Below, piece by piece: positions 28,358-36,648 of a stretch of 51,869 bases of DNA. The notes under the pieces were generated by a model. That model had not been told where the DNA came from. It searched no databases and was given only the letters and a program-made list of their open reading frames with translations. Position numbers and translations under genes: made by a program. Position 1 is the stretch's first letter. The number at the start of each line of letters is the position of its first letter. The DNA is taken from NCBI RefSeq assembly GCF_011742165.1, contig NZ_JAAQTO010000022.1, positions 1 through 51,869 on the forward strand, written 5' to 3'. The stretch comes from Billgrantia bachuensis (GTDB lineage Bacteria > Pseudomonadota > Gammaproteobacteria > Pseudomonadales > Halomonadaceae).

Positions 28358-28711
28358 CTAGCTGCCGCGGTAGGTGGAGTACCCATAGGGCGACAACAGC
28401 AGCGGCACATGGTAATGCTGCGAGTCGTCGGCCACGCCGAAGCGCAGCGGAATCACGTCGAGAAAGCGCGGCTCACCTGCCTGGATACCCTGCCGACGCA
28501 GGTAGTCACCGGCGTGAAAGACCAGCTCGTATTCGCCCGAGGTGAAGTCAGCTCCCTCCAGGATGGGGCCGTCGCAGCGACCGTCGTCGTTTGTCGTCAC
28601 CGTCTTGAGTGGCACTCGCCTGTCGCCTTCGAGCCGCAAGACCTCGATGCGGATACCTTCGCCGGGGCGGCCCTGGGCGGTATCCAGAACGTGCGTGGTC
28701 AGTCGTCCCAT
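28358..28711 (-). CDS. uraH: 5-hydroxyisourate hydrolase (transthyretin-like)
   Basis: A 117-residue HIUase. It begins [19 protein letters not shown] with the catalytic His of THVLD, and ends in the diagnostic YSTYRGS, which separates HIUases from transthyretins. The [13 protein letters not shown] strand carries another active-site His. It hydrolyses the PuuD product to OHCU. ATG at 28711 has GGGGAG nine bases upstream; the preceding in-frame residues are not family-like. It diverges from uraD over a 192-bp region containing one TGTATACA site. Confidence 0.96.
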   Translation of the reverse strand: MGRLTTHVLDTAQGRPGEGIRIEVLRLEGDRRVPLKTVTTNDDGRCDGPILEGADFTSGEYELVFHAGDYLRRQGIQAGEPRFLDVIPLRFGVADDSQHYHVPLLLSPYGYSTYRGS

Positions 28712-28839
28712 TGTGTCTGTCTCCCCGTGGTTGGCCGGGGCTGGCTGGCCCCGGGAATTCAATTTTGCGCGAGTCTACCGCTTCGGCAACCCTCTGAAGA
28801 CAGTTTTAGCGCTTCTGATGGTACATTTCAAAGATTTTT

Positions 28840-28847
28840 TGTATACA
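28840..28847. promoter_or_regulatory. TGTATACA operator between uraH and uraD
   Basis: TTTTTTGTATACACTTT lies 57 nt upstream of uraD and 129 nt upstream of uraH in the shared promoter region. Confidence 0.6.
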
Positions 28848-28903
28848 CTTTCTTTGTGACCCGCTACGAGCACTGCCTTGCAGCACTGAATATGGAGAAC
28901 AGG

Positions 28904-29431
28904 ATGAACGACAAGATACTGGCGCCCCGCCCCAGCACGCTCGACCGCGACGAATTCGTGGCAAGCTTCGGCGACATCTACGAGCATTCGCCCTGGGTGG
29001 CCGAGCTGACCTGGGAGCGCGGCCTGACGAGCGAGCACGACACACCGGCCGGCCTCGCCGAGGCCATGGGCCAGACACTGCGCAGCGCCACGCCGGAACG
29101 CCAGCTCGAGGTGATTCGCGCCCACCCGGATCTGGCCGGCAAGGCCGCCATCGCCGGCGAACTGACTGACGACTCCACCCGCGAACAGGCCGGCGCCGGG
29201 CTAGACCAGTGCACGCCGGAGGAGATGGCCCGCTTCGAGCGCCTCAACGGGGCCTACAAGGAGAGGTTCGGCTTTCCTTTCGTCATGGCAGTGAAGGGCA
29301 GCGACCGGCACGCCATCCTCGCCGCCTTCGAGACACGCCTGGAAAACTCACCGGAAGAGGAGCGTCGCACCGCCATCGAGCAGATCAACCGCATCGCTCG
29401 CTTCCGTCTGGAAGCGCGCGCCGAGGGTTAA
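28904..29431 (+). CDS. uraD: OHCU decarboxylase
   Basis: A 175-residue all-helical enzyme. Signatures include LDRDEFVASFGDIYEHSPWVAE, IRAHPDLAGKAA (catalytic His), LNGAYKERFGFPFVMAVKG and the terminal INRIARFRLEARAEG. It decarboxylates 2-oxo-4-hydroxy-4-carboxy-5-ureidoimidazoline to (S)-allantoin. Of two in-frame ATGs (28892 and 28904) the second is preferred because GGAG lies six bases before it. It is a single-gene unit, divergent from uraH and followed by a terminator. Confidence 0.95.
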   Translation: MNDKILAPRPSTLDRDEFVASFGDIYEHSPWVAELTWERGLTSEHDTPAGLAEAMGQTLRSATPERQLEVIRAHPDLAGKAAIAGELTDDSTREQAGAGLDQCTPEEMARFERLNGAYKERFGFPFVMAVKGSDRHAILAAFETRLENSPEEERRTAIEQINRIARFRLEARAEG

Positions 29432-29449
29432 CCCAAGCCAGGACGCACC

Positions 29450-29482
29450 GACCCGCGGTGCTCTACCGCGGGTCGTTGCGTT
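29450..29482 (+). terminator. Terminator downstream of uraD
   Basis: GACCCGCGG, TGCTCTA and CCGCGGGTC form a 9-bp stem, followed by GTTGCGTTT, 19 bp past the uraD stop. It lies between the convergent uraD and chemoreceptor genes. Confidence 0.7.
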
Positions 29483-29578
29483 TATGAAGCCCTCTTGGCG
29501 GCGCCCGTCAGCTCCAACCAAGATACCCTCCGAGCTCGCCGGCTCGTCGCAGCGCAGCACCGCCCCCAAGGCAGCGAG

Positions 29579-31243
29579 TCATCGAGCCGGCATTGAGGAA
29601 AGATCCGGCAGCATGGCGAACGCGAGGCCGTCGGATGAACGATGGGCAACGGCATCTTCGTGCGGGCGCGGCCCTGCTGGGGCCTGCCCATCGAGCCGAA
29701 AGCGTGAAACCCCCGCCTGCAGGTCGCCGGCCACACCGCTCAGTTGATCGGCCGCTTCGCTGGCCTGCAGTACCATGGCGGCATTTTGCTGCGTCGTGTC
29801 GTCCATGTCGGAGACGGCGCGGTTGATTTCGTCGATTCCCGCTTCTTGCTCGCGCGAGGCATCGGCAATCTCCCCCATCAACCGATTGACCTCATGGATC
29901 GACCGGCGAATGGCCTCCACGGCATCGCCCGCCTTGTCGGCGCTCGCCGCCCCCGTCCTGACCTGCTCGACCGAGTGCTCGATCAACGATCGAATCTCGG
30001 CGGAGGCATCCGCGCTGCGGGTCGCCAGTTTCCTCACTTCGTTGGCAACGACGGCGAAGCCACGCCCGTGCTCACCGGCGCGCGCCGCCTCGACCGAGGC
30101 GTTGAGGGCGAGGATATTGGTCTGGAAAGCAATCTGATCGATCAGACCGATGATGTCGGTGATTCGCTCCGCCCCTTCGCGAACCTGATGCATCTGGTCG
30201 ACGAGGCCGACAACGATACGGCCGCCCTCCTCGGCCTGACCGGCGGCGCGCTCCGCCACTTGGCTCGCATCGGCGGCATTCTGACTGTTGCTTCTCACCG
30301 TCGCCGTGATCTCCTCCATGCTCGAGGCGGTCTCGGTCAGCGCCGCCGCCTGGCGCTCGGTGCGCGCCGAGAGGTCGCGGTTGGCATTGACGATGCGGGA
30401 GACACCGGCATAGACCTCACCGCTGCTGTCACGCATGCGCGACACGGTCTCGCGCAGCGCGGACTGCATGTCACCGAGCGCGGAGAGCAGCTTGCCTATC
30501 TCGTTGCGGCCCCGCCGCTCGACCACCTCGGCCAGATTGCCCTGAGCCATCTGCTGAAAATGCTCGATGACACGCTCGAGCGGACGGATGAGGTGCTGGG
30601 TCACGCCCCAGAAGACGATCACGATCATGCCGATCGCACCGATGAAGACGGCGACGATGGCCTTGCGCGTGAAATCGACCACCCAGCCGAAGTCGCTGGC
30701 CCTTGCAGCCCCAGCTGCTTCCGCCGCGCGGAAAAACCCTACCGCAGCCTGATAGAAATCATCGTAAGCGACGTAAGCGGTATCCCTCGAGCGCGAATAA
30801 TCGTCCAACTTGCCTTCGGCCAGGGCATGCAACTGGGGCTCGACGACACCCTCCAGCAACTGAGCGAAACGGTGCTGGACAGGCCCGATGAGTTCATCCT
30901 GCCCGGGCTGTCGCGGCAACGACGTGAACTCGCCGAAGACCTCGGCGGCCATGGCCAGGCGCCGCTGCAGGTCGGCCAGCTGCTCCGCATCGCCCGCCTG
31001 CCGGTCCTCCAGGGCCTGCTCGTAGTGCCTTGCCATATCGAGACGGACGCTCTGCAGCATCGAATTGGCGCGATTCAAGGTCGCCTGCTGGTTCACGTTC
31101 ACCGCTTCGAACGCATCGAAGTTTCGCTGGCTATGGGCGACAGCCCACAGGCCGATGGCACTCAAGGCCACCAGCATGGACAGGAAACCAAGCAACACCA
31201 GGAACCAACTGGCCCGTACCGTCAGGTTGTGTAGTAGTCGCAT
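29579..31243 (-). CDS. Methyl-accepting chemotaxis protein with four-helix-bundle ligand domain
   Basis: A 554-residue chemoreceptor. Helix TM1 is at about residues 12-35 ([18 protein letters not shown]), a periplasmic domain of about 150 residues resembles the Tar/Tsr four-helix bundle, TM2 is near 190-212 ([19 protein letters not shown]), then HAMP and a signalling domain with [20 protein letters not shown] and [13 protein letters not shown]. There is no C-terminal NWETF-type pentapeptide. Start at 31243 is preferred over 31264 because GAGAGG precedes it. A TTGTATACAA site lies 26-33 nt upstream, so it appears to be co-regulated with urate catabolism and may sense a purine or ureide. The ligand is inferred, not shown. 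Confidence 0.92.
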   Translation of the reverse strand: MRLLHNLTVRASWFLVLLGFLSMLVALSAIGLWAVAHSQRNFDAFEAVNVNQQATLNRANSMLQSVRLDMARHYEQALEDRQAGDAEQLADLQRRLAMAAEVFGEFTSLPRQPGQDELIGPVQHRFAQLLEGVVEPQLHALAEGKLDDYSRSRDTAYVAYDDFYQAAVGFFRAAEAAGAARASDFGWVVDFTRKAIVAVFIGAIGMIVIVFWGVTQHLIRPLERVIEHFQQMAQGNLAEVVERRGRNEIGKLLSALGDMQSALRETVSRMRDSSGEVYAGVSRIVNANRDLSARTERQAAALTETASSMEEITATVRSNSQNAADASQVAERAAGQAEEGGRIVVGLVDQMHQVREGAERITDIIGLIDQIAFQTNILALNASVEAARAGEHGRGFAVVANEVRKLATRSADASAEIRSLIEHSVEQVRTGAASADKAGDAVEAIRRSIHEVNRLMGEIADASREQEAGIDEINRAVSDMDDTTQQNAAMVLQASEAADQLSGVAGDLQAGVSRFRLDGQAPAGPRPHEDAVAHRSSDGLAFAMLPDLSSMPAR

Positions 31244-31666
31244 GCCTCTCACCCTTGTATCCATTTTTTGTATACAACAAGTAATGAGAGATACCGTACC
31301 ACGCCTCGCCAGAGAGCGCTGTCAACGCTGCCCAGGGTCTCTTGGAGGGAAAGAAAAGCAAGGAAAATCAAACGGAAGCAGTTTTTTAGCTAGCGTTGAC
31401 AGGTCCAGCATGAAGAATGCCTTGAGCAATCCTGTCTCTTTTACGCAGCAATAATTCGACCAATTGGTCAACAAATTTCTCTTAAGCAATTGTTTTTAAA
31501 GAAGAAGGGGAAATTATTTTGTATTGTACACGATCGATGTCTTTTAAAGTCACCATTATTGTGTACATTTACCTTGAGATTTGATGCTCAGATAAGGCCC
31601 TTCCGACAAAGCGCCTTCTTATCCAAGCACTCGTCCCACCAACAACAACGAATCGTGAGCCTGCAC
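31244..31666. promoter_or_regulatory. Divergent control region between chemoreceptor and uric acid permease
   Basis: These 423 bp hold no convincing gene. TGTATACA at 31269-31276 lies next to the chemoreceptor start; TGTACACG at 31526-31533 and TGTGTACA at 31560-31567 lie on the permease side. A 12-bp palindrome GACCAATTGGTC at 31458-31469 overlaps a 17-bp motif (31460-31476) repeated at 35774-35790. Confidence 0.55.
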
Positions 31667-33058
31667 ATGTCCGACACCCGCTCTTCCCCGCATCCGCAGC
31701 GAAACCCCACACGCACCATCAACCAAGATCCGGACGCCATGCCGCCACTGTCCAAGGCCATCCCCCTCGGACTGCAGCACATCATGGCCATGTTCGCCGG
31801 CAACGTGACCCCGCCGATCATCATTGCCGGGGTCATCGGCGCCAACGCCGGGGAGCAGATCTTCCTGATCCAGGTAGCCCTGTTCGTGGCGGGCATCTCT
31901 ACCCTGATCCAAACCATCGGCATCGGCCCGATTGGCGCTCGCCTGCCCATTGTCCAGGGCACGAGCTTCGGCTTCCTGCCGGTCGCCTTGCCGCTGGCGA
32001 AGGCTTTCGGCTTGCCCGCGGTGCTCGGCGCTTCGTTTGTCGCCGGCTTGCTGCAGGTGGTGCTAGGCGCATTCCTCAAGAAAATCCGACACTGGTTCTC
32101 ACCGGTGGTGACCGGCATCGTGGTACTGCTGATCGGTATCACCCTCATGCCGGTCGGCCTCAAATATGCGGCTGGCGGCGTAGGCTCCCCGGACTTCGCC
32201 TCGCCGACGAACCTGCTGCTGGCACTGTTCGTGCTGGTCGTGTGTATTGCCGTACACCAGTTGGGACGCGGCTTCGTCAAGGCGTCCTCGATCCTCTTCG
32301 GCCTGCTGGCCGGTTATCTGGCGGCCATTGCGCTGGGCATGGTGGATTTCACCAACCTGCGCGAGGCCAGCTGGTTCGCTCTACCCAAGCCGCTCGAGTA
32401 CGGTATGGAGTTTCCCCTGACGGCGATCATCGGCATGGCACTGATCATGTTTGTGGTGGGCCTCGAGACCATCGGCAACATCTCCGCCATTACCGCCGGT
32501 GGTGCGGGACGCGCGGCCAAGGACCGCGAACTTTCGGGTGGCGTAATGGCCGACGGGGTGGCGACATCCTTCGCAGCGGTGTTCAACACCCTCCCCAACA
32601 CCGCCTACGCCCAGAATGTCGGCTTGATCACCCTAACCGGCGTTGTCAGCCGTCACGTGGTGACCATAGGTGGGCTGCTGCTCATCGCCATGGGGTTATT
32701 TCCCAAGCTGGGCGGTCTGGTCGCCGCCATGCCCCATGCCGTGCTGGGAGGAGCCGGTATCGTCATGTTCGGCATGATCGCGTCGGCGGGCCTCAAGATC
32801 ATTCAGGAGTGCGAGCTCGACCAGCGGGCCATGCTCATCATCGCCGTGTCGCTGAGCCTCGGTATCGGCCTGCCTGCCGTTGAGGAGATCTCCGAGACTC
32901 TCCCCGGCCAGGTCGGCCTGCTGCTCAAGTCAGGCCTGGTGCCTGCGGCCGTAGCCGCCTTGCTGCTGGATGCGCTGCTGCCCGGCAAACCTCGCCGTCA
33001 GCGCGGCGGCGAGGAGCCTTCCGCCGGCGAAGCGGAGAAGACCAGCGCCAAAGCTTGA
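31667..33058 (+). CDS. NCS2 family uric acid/xanthine permease
   Basis: A 463-residue nucleobase-ascorbate transporter with about 14 helices. The NCS2 signature is AYAQNVGLITLTGV, and GLQHIMAMFAGNVTPPIIIAGV is the conserved first helix with the family's HIMAMF pattern; GLETIGNISAITAGG contains the conserved acidic residue of helix 8. The QNxG...TG form is that of urate and xanthine carriers such as UacT and PbuX/PucJ. Next to puuD, uraH and uraD, urate is the likely substrate. ATG at 31667 has a weak GTGAG ribosome site. The C-terminal tail is charged and low-complexity. Confidence 0.9.
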   Translation: MSDTRSSPHPQRNPTRTINQDPDAMPPLSKAIPLGLQHIMAMFAGNVTPPIIIAGVIGANAGEQIFLIQVALFVAGISTLIQTIGIGPIGARLPIVQGTSFGFLPVALPLAKAFGLPAVLGASFVAGLLQVVLGAFLKKIRHWFSPVVTGIVVLLIGITLMPVGLKYAAGGVGSPDFASPTNLLLALFVLVVCIAVHQLGRGFVKASSILFGLLAGYLAAIALGMVDFTNLREASWFALPKPLEYGMEFPLTAIIGMALIMFVVGLETIGNISAITAGGAGRAAKDRELSGGVMADGVATSFAAVFNTLPNTAYAQNVGLITLTGVVSRHVVTIGGLLLIAMGLFPKLGGLVAAMPHAVLGGAGIVMFGMIASAGLKIIQECELDQRAMLIIAVSLSLGIGLPAVEEISETLPGQVGLLLKSGLVPAAVAALLLDALLPGKPRRQRGGEEPSAGEAEKTSAKA

Positions 33059-33184
33059 TCGCCTCTTTGCCATGACGACGCGCTGCCGGCTATCCGGCGG
33101 CGCGTCCCCGTCTCTGCCCTTCCCTTCCGTCCGGCACGACGCCTTGCCATCCATCCCTGACAGTGCCCGGGTGCCGCGAGAAAA

Positions 33185-33212
33185 AACGGGGCCGCCCTTG
33201 GGCGGCCCCGTT
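33185..33212. terminator. Bidirectional rho-independent terminator
   Basis: AACGGGGCCGCCC and GGCGGCCCCGTT form a 12-bp stem, with six A residues upstream and TTCCTT downstream, in the gap between convergent genes. Confidence 0.85.
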
Positions 33213-33233
33213 CCTTGACGGCGAAAGAGTGAT

Positions 33234-34085
33234 TCAGAAATGCCACTCCACTTGCAGGGTGGGCGCATCGGTGTCGACACCCGGCTTGTCATGGTTGCCG
33301 AACTTGTTGCGCCAGTACTCATAGCCGACCCCGGCCCATAGCTGGTTTTCCTCGCCCCATGCCAGCCGTCCCACGTCGAGCATCAGCGCAGTGCGCAGCA
33401 GTTGCTCGGACTCGGTGGCGTTGCCCTGGTAGTCCTCGCCCTTCTCGTGGTTGTAGTTGTAGAAGCCCTGGAACTTCATCGGCAGCGGCCCCAACTCGAA
33501 CGGCAGCCCCCAGGCCAGATTGATCTGGTAATAGGGGTCGAACTCGATCTCGTTCACCTCACAAAACCCGGCACCGCAGTGATTCCACTCGTGGGCATAG
33601 AAAAGGCTGAGATCGAGAAAGCCCTGGGGAACGTCGAATTTCAAGGTAGGCCCCATCACCAGCATGCGCTTGCGCGGGGCGAACTCGGTGTTCTTGGTAT
33701 TGAGGTCGAACCCACCGGTCAGCCCCACGTCCTTGACCGGGCCGAAGGCCAGTGGCTCGTCTAACAGCTTGCCGAAGTGGAGCTGATGGCGGTAGGTGAG
33801 GTAGGCCTCGGTGGCTCCGCTCTCGCTACCGCTGGCTGGATCGGCGTCGTTCGACTGCAGCACGTCCAGGTTCAGGAAGTTCTGGCCCAGGGAGTAGCCG
33901 CTCACGTGGGTGAACTGGAGGACGTGCTTCTCGACATCGTTCGGATTGCCGGGTTCGGTGAACTGGGTGCCGTATCGATAGCCGAGGAATGTATCGCTCC
34001 AGGTAGCGGCCTGAGCCGTACCCGCCGCCAGGCCGGCCAGCAACGCAACGCCGGTGGCAAATTGCCGAGTCGTTCGATCATGCAT
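33234..34085 (-). CDS. Tsx-like outer-membrane channel
   Basis: A 283-residue beta-barrel protein of the nucleoside-specific channel (Tsx) family. It has a signal peptide (FATGVALLAGLAAGTAQA), the N-terminal WSDTFLGYRYGTQFTEPGNP typical of the family, alternating amphipathic strands, and a terminal LQVEWHF ending in Phe as outer-membrane barrels do. Start ATG 34085 is preceded by AAGGA. Between two NCS2 permeases, it most likely lets urate or other purines cross the outer membrane. Its upstream region has two GGATACAT sites, one inside a perfect 10-bp inverted repeat (34111-34140), and an AllR-like palindrome. Confidence 0.88.
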   Translation of the reverse strand: MHDRTTRQFATGVALLAGLAAGTAQAATWSDTFLGYRYGTQFTEPGNPNDVEKHVLQFTHVSGYSLGQNFLNLDVLQSNDADPASGSESGATEAYLTYRHQLHFGKLLDEPLAFGPVKDVGLTGGFDLNTKNTEFAPRKRMLVMGPTLKFDVPQGFLDLSLFYAHEWNHCGAGFCEVNEIEFDPYYQINLAWGLPFELGPLPMKFQGFYNYNHEKGEDYQGNATESEQLLRTALMLDVGRLAWGEENQLWAGVGYEYWRNKFGNHDKPGVDTDAPTLQVEWHF

Positions 34086-34110
34086 AAGAGTATCCTTTTG
34101 TTGTGATTGT

Positions 34111-34140
34111 GATGCGATAACTGGATACATTTATCGCATC
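34111..34140. promoter_or_regulatory. Perfect inverted repeat around a GGATACA site upstream of the Tsx-like gene
   Basis: GATGCGATAA (34111-34120) and TTATCGCATC (34131-34140) are perfect 10-bp arms around CTGGATACAT. A second TGGATACATT follows at 34145-34154, and GGAAAATATTTCC lies at 34164-34176. The repeat could be an operator or a stem-loop in the 5' untranslated RNA, 26-55 nt before the start codon. Confidence 0.55.
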
Positions 34141-34194
34141 AACTTGGATACATTAATATATTCGGAAAATATTTCCAAAAAAATCAACGGGAGC

Positions 34195-35646
34195 CTAGCC
34201 GCGCGACGCTCTGCTAGGGGTAACGTGTGCATCATCGAAGCGCGAAGGCGCTGAGTGGCGTGGCGCCTGCCGATCCGAGCAGCCGGACTCGCCACTACCA
34301 TCGCTTGCCATCGCCTCGCGCTCGCGGGCTTCGTCGGCCAGAGTGGTATTCGGCAGCAGCAGGTTGAGCACGAAGGCGGTAATGGCGGCCACCACGATGG
34401 GCGCACCGCCGACCAGGTTCTGCAGCCATTCCGGGAAACGCTCGATCGCCGCCGGTACCTCGGCGATACCCAGGCTGAGCGCCAGCGCCAGGCCTACGAT
34501 GGTCATGTTGCGGGCGGAAAGCTCGTCCTTGATCAGCAGCTTAATGCCGGTCATGGTGATCATGCCGAACACCGTGATGGTGGCCCCGCCGAGCACCGGA
34601 TAGGGGATGGTGGTCATGATCGCGCCGAACTTGGGACTGAACCCCGCCAGCAGCATGAAGCCGCCAGCGAGCGCCAGCACGAAGCGGCTGATCACCTTTG
34701 TCATCGCCACGATGCCCACGTTCTGGCTGAACGTGGAGGTGGGCAGGGCGCCGAAGAAGGCACTCGCCGTCGTGGTCAGGCCGTTGCCCAACAGGCCGCC
34801 GGTCAGCTCCGGCGTCCTCAGCTCGCGATTCATGCCGCCCACGGTGGTCGCCGAAAGGTCGCCGATGGTCTGTACCGAATTGATCACGCAGATAACCACC
34901 ATGGCGGCGATCGCCGAAGCATGGAACTCCATGGCGAAGGGCATGACCTGAGGCACCGCCACCCAACTGGCCTGGGCTACCGAAGCAAAATCGACCATCC
35001 CCAGTGTCAGCGACAACCCGTAGCCGACGAGGATGCCGACGATGATCGCCGAGAGTTTGATGACGCCCTTGCCGAACTGTGAGGCGACAAGCACGGTGGC
35101 CAGCGTCACCAAGCCCACGATCCAATTCTGCGGGGCGCCGAAGTCGGGGGCGCTGGAGTTGCCACTGCCGGCCATGTAGCGCACCGCGATATCGTAGAGC
35201 GACAGGCCGATGACCAGCACCACCGTACCCGCCACCACCGGCGGAAAGAGGTGGCGAACGTACTGGATGAAGTAGCCCACCACCATCATGGTGAGACCGC
35301 CGATCAACTGGGCACCAAGGATCCCTTCGATGCCATATTGCGCACCCACGGCGATCAACGTCGGCACGTAGGCAAATCCCACGCCGAAAATCGCCGGCAG
35401 CCGTGCGCCGAATTTCCAGACCCCATAAAGATGGAACAGCGTACAAACCCCCGAGGCCAGCACGGCGACTTGTATCAGTAAAAGCTTTTCTTCCGGCGTG
35501 GCGCCTACCACGCCCGCGATGATGATCGGTGGCGTTATGACACCGGTAATCATGGCCAGCACATGCTGTAGCGACAAGGGCAAAGCCTTTGCCAGCGAGG
35601 GCCGGCCATGGAAGTCGAAAATCGAAGTGTTCTGAATCTTTCGCAT
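34195..35646 (-). CDS. NCS2 family purine permease, second copy
   Basis: A 483-residue carrier of the same superfamily as the gene at 31667, with LQHVLAMITGVITPPIIIAGV in helix 1, QTIGDLSATTVGGMN, and the signature TFSQNVGIVAMTKVI, in which Lys replaces the Gly seen after TL in the first copy. This points to a different substrate preference, perhaps xanthine or another purine. The C-terminal 35 residues are hydrophilic and irregular. ATG at 35646 (MRKIQNTSIFDFHG) is chosen; an in-frame ATG 12 nt upstream is possible, and no strong ribosome site is seen for either. TGTATAC-type sites at 35674 and 35835 lie upstream. Confidence 0.9.
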   Translation of the reverse strand: MRKIQNTSIFDFHGRPSLAKALPLSLQHVLAMITGVITPPIIIAGVVGATPEEKLLLIQVAVLASGVCTLFHLYGVWKFGARLPAIFGVGFAYVPTLIAVGAQYGIEGILGAQLIGGLTMMVVGYFIQYVRHLFPPVVAGTVVLVIGLSLYDIAVRYMAGSGNSSAPDFGAPQNWIVGLVTLATVLVASQFGKGVIKLSAIIVGILVGYGLSLTLGMVDFASVAQASWVAVPQVMPFAMEFHASAIAAMVVICVINSVQTIGDLSATTVGGMNRELRTPELTGGLLGNGLTTTASAFFGALPTSTFSQNVGIVAMTKVISRFVLALAGGFMLLAGFSPKFGAIMTTIPYPVLGGATITVFGMITMTGIKLLIKDELSARNMTIVGLALALSLGIAEVPAAIERFPEWLQNLVGGAPIVVAAITAFVLNLLLPNTTLADEAREREAMASDGSGESGCSDRQAPRHSAPSRFDDAHVTPSRASRG

Positions 35647-35962
35647 GGATCCATCCAGTCGTTGTTGTGTTTCTGTATACGGAAGCCACCCACCGCTGAT
35701 TGTTCGAATTGCGGCAAGGTCTTTCCGGACACACGCCAAGCCTGACAGCGCACGCCGCGACTCGTTTTCCTGTCCAATCGGTCAATAAATGTATTCCAAA
35801 AGACCAACCAGAAGGCGACAGTATCTTAATTTATTGTATACAGAAATTATTTCCACCCCTTTCTTGCTCTCCTTCCGTCTAGGCGTCTGGCACCGCCTCT
35901 CTCGTGGAAGAGGCCCAGCTACACTGGAAGGAAACTCTTAAGTGGAGGAGAAGGAGACCGAC
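35647..35962. promoter_or_regulatory. Divergent control region of second NCS2 gene and phosphoribosyltransferase-like gene
   Basis: No gene is seen in these 316 bp. TTTCTGTATACGG lies at 35670-35682, 28 nt upstream of the NCS2 start; TGTATACA at 35835-35842 adjoins an AGAAA-TTA-TTTCC palindrome, together a 17-of-20 match in reverse to the gcl composite operator at 5422. A 17-bp motif at 35774-35790 matches 31460-31476 at 15 positions. Confidence 0.55.
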
Positions 35963-36574
35963 ATGTTTCGTGATCGACTGGACGCGGCCGAACAGCTGGC
36001 ACAACGCCTGGAGCACTTGAAAGACACTAATCCGCTGGTACTGGCGATACCCCGCGGTGGAGTGCCCATGGGGCGCTATCTGGCCGATGCCCTCGAGGGG
36101 GAACTCGATGTGGTGCTGGTGCGCAAGATACGCGCCCCGGGGAGCCCCGAGTTCGCCATCGGCGCCATCAGCGAGGACGGCACCATGAAGCTGGACGCGG
36201 CAGCCTCACACTTCCCCCAGGAGGCGGTGGAGCGCGAAGCGGAGCAGCAGCGCAAGCTGCTCGAGGAGAGACGACAACGTTATAGCCCGGTCCGCCCACC
36301 AATCCCCCCCGAGGGGCGTGTGGTAGTGATCGTCGACGACGGCAGCGCCACCGGCGCCACCATGGAAGCCGCACTGAAAACCCTGCAGGGACGCGCCGAA
36401 CGCCTGGTCGCCGCACTGGGCGTGGCCTCGCCCAGCGCCGTCGCCCGCCTGGAGGCGATCGCCGACGAGGTCGTTTGCCTGGATGCGCCCCAGCGATTCA
36501 TGGCGGTCGGGCAGTTCTACGCCGACTTCGGTCAGGTCGAGGAAGAGGAAGTGATGGAGCTGCTCGAAGAGTGA
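35963..36574 (+). CDS. Phosphoribosyltransferase-like protein (COG1926 type)
   Basis: A 203-residue predicted PRTase. The PRPP-binding motif appears as VVVIVDDGSATGATM at about residue 117, with the family N-terminus VLAIPRGGVPMGRYLADAL and VLVRKIRAPGSPEFAIGAI. Relatives of this group are not well characterised; some are fused to dienelactone hydrolase-like domains, which are absent here. GGAG six bases before ATG supports the start. It is divergent from the NCS2 gene and ends at a terminator; a role in purine metabolism is conceivable only by location. Confidence 0.85.
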   Translation: MFRDRLDAAEQLAQRLEHLKDTNPLVLAIPRGGVPMGRYLADALEGELDVVLVRKIRAPGSPEFAIGAISEDGTMKLDAAASHFPQEAVEREAEQQRKLLEERRQRYSPVRPPIPPEGRVVVIVDDGSATGATMEAALKTLQGRAERLVAALGVASPSAVARLEAIADEVVCLDAPQRFMAVGQFYADFGQVEEEEVMELLEE

Positions 36575-36597
36575 TGCCTGCGCGTCAAGCATGAGAA

Positions 36598-36626
36598 AAG
36601 GCCGCCCCCTTGCGGGTAGCGGCCTT
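36598..36626. terminator. Terminator between phosphoribosyltransferase-like and phasin genes
   Basis: AAGGCCGC and GCGGCCTT form an 8-bp stem with AAAA upstream and TT downstream, between convergent genes. Confidence 0.7.
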
Positions 36627-36648
36627 CGGTGCCGAAGCGCTCTGCGAC

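Noticed and set aside
29744..31234. A 496-codon open frame on the plus strand opposite the chemoreceptor
   Set aside because: It mirrors the codon pattern of the chemoreceptor, whose HAMP and signalling domains are unmistakable, and lacks any domain of its own.
34141..34154. Possible attachment site or IS end at the AT-rich repeats near 34150
   Set aside because: No transposase or integrase gene and no matching second end nearby; the repeats are better explained as operators.
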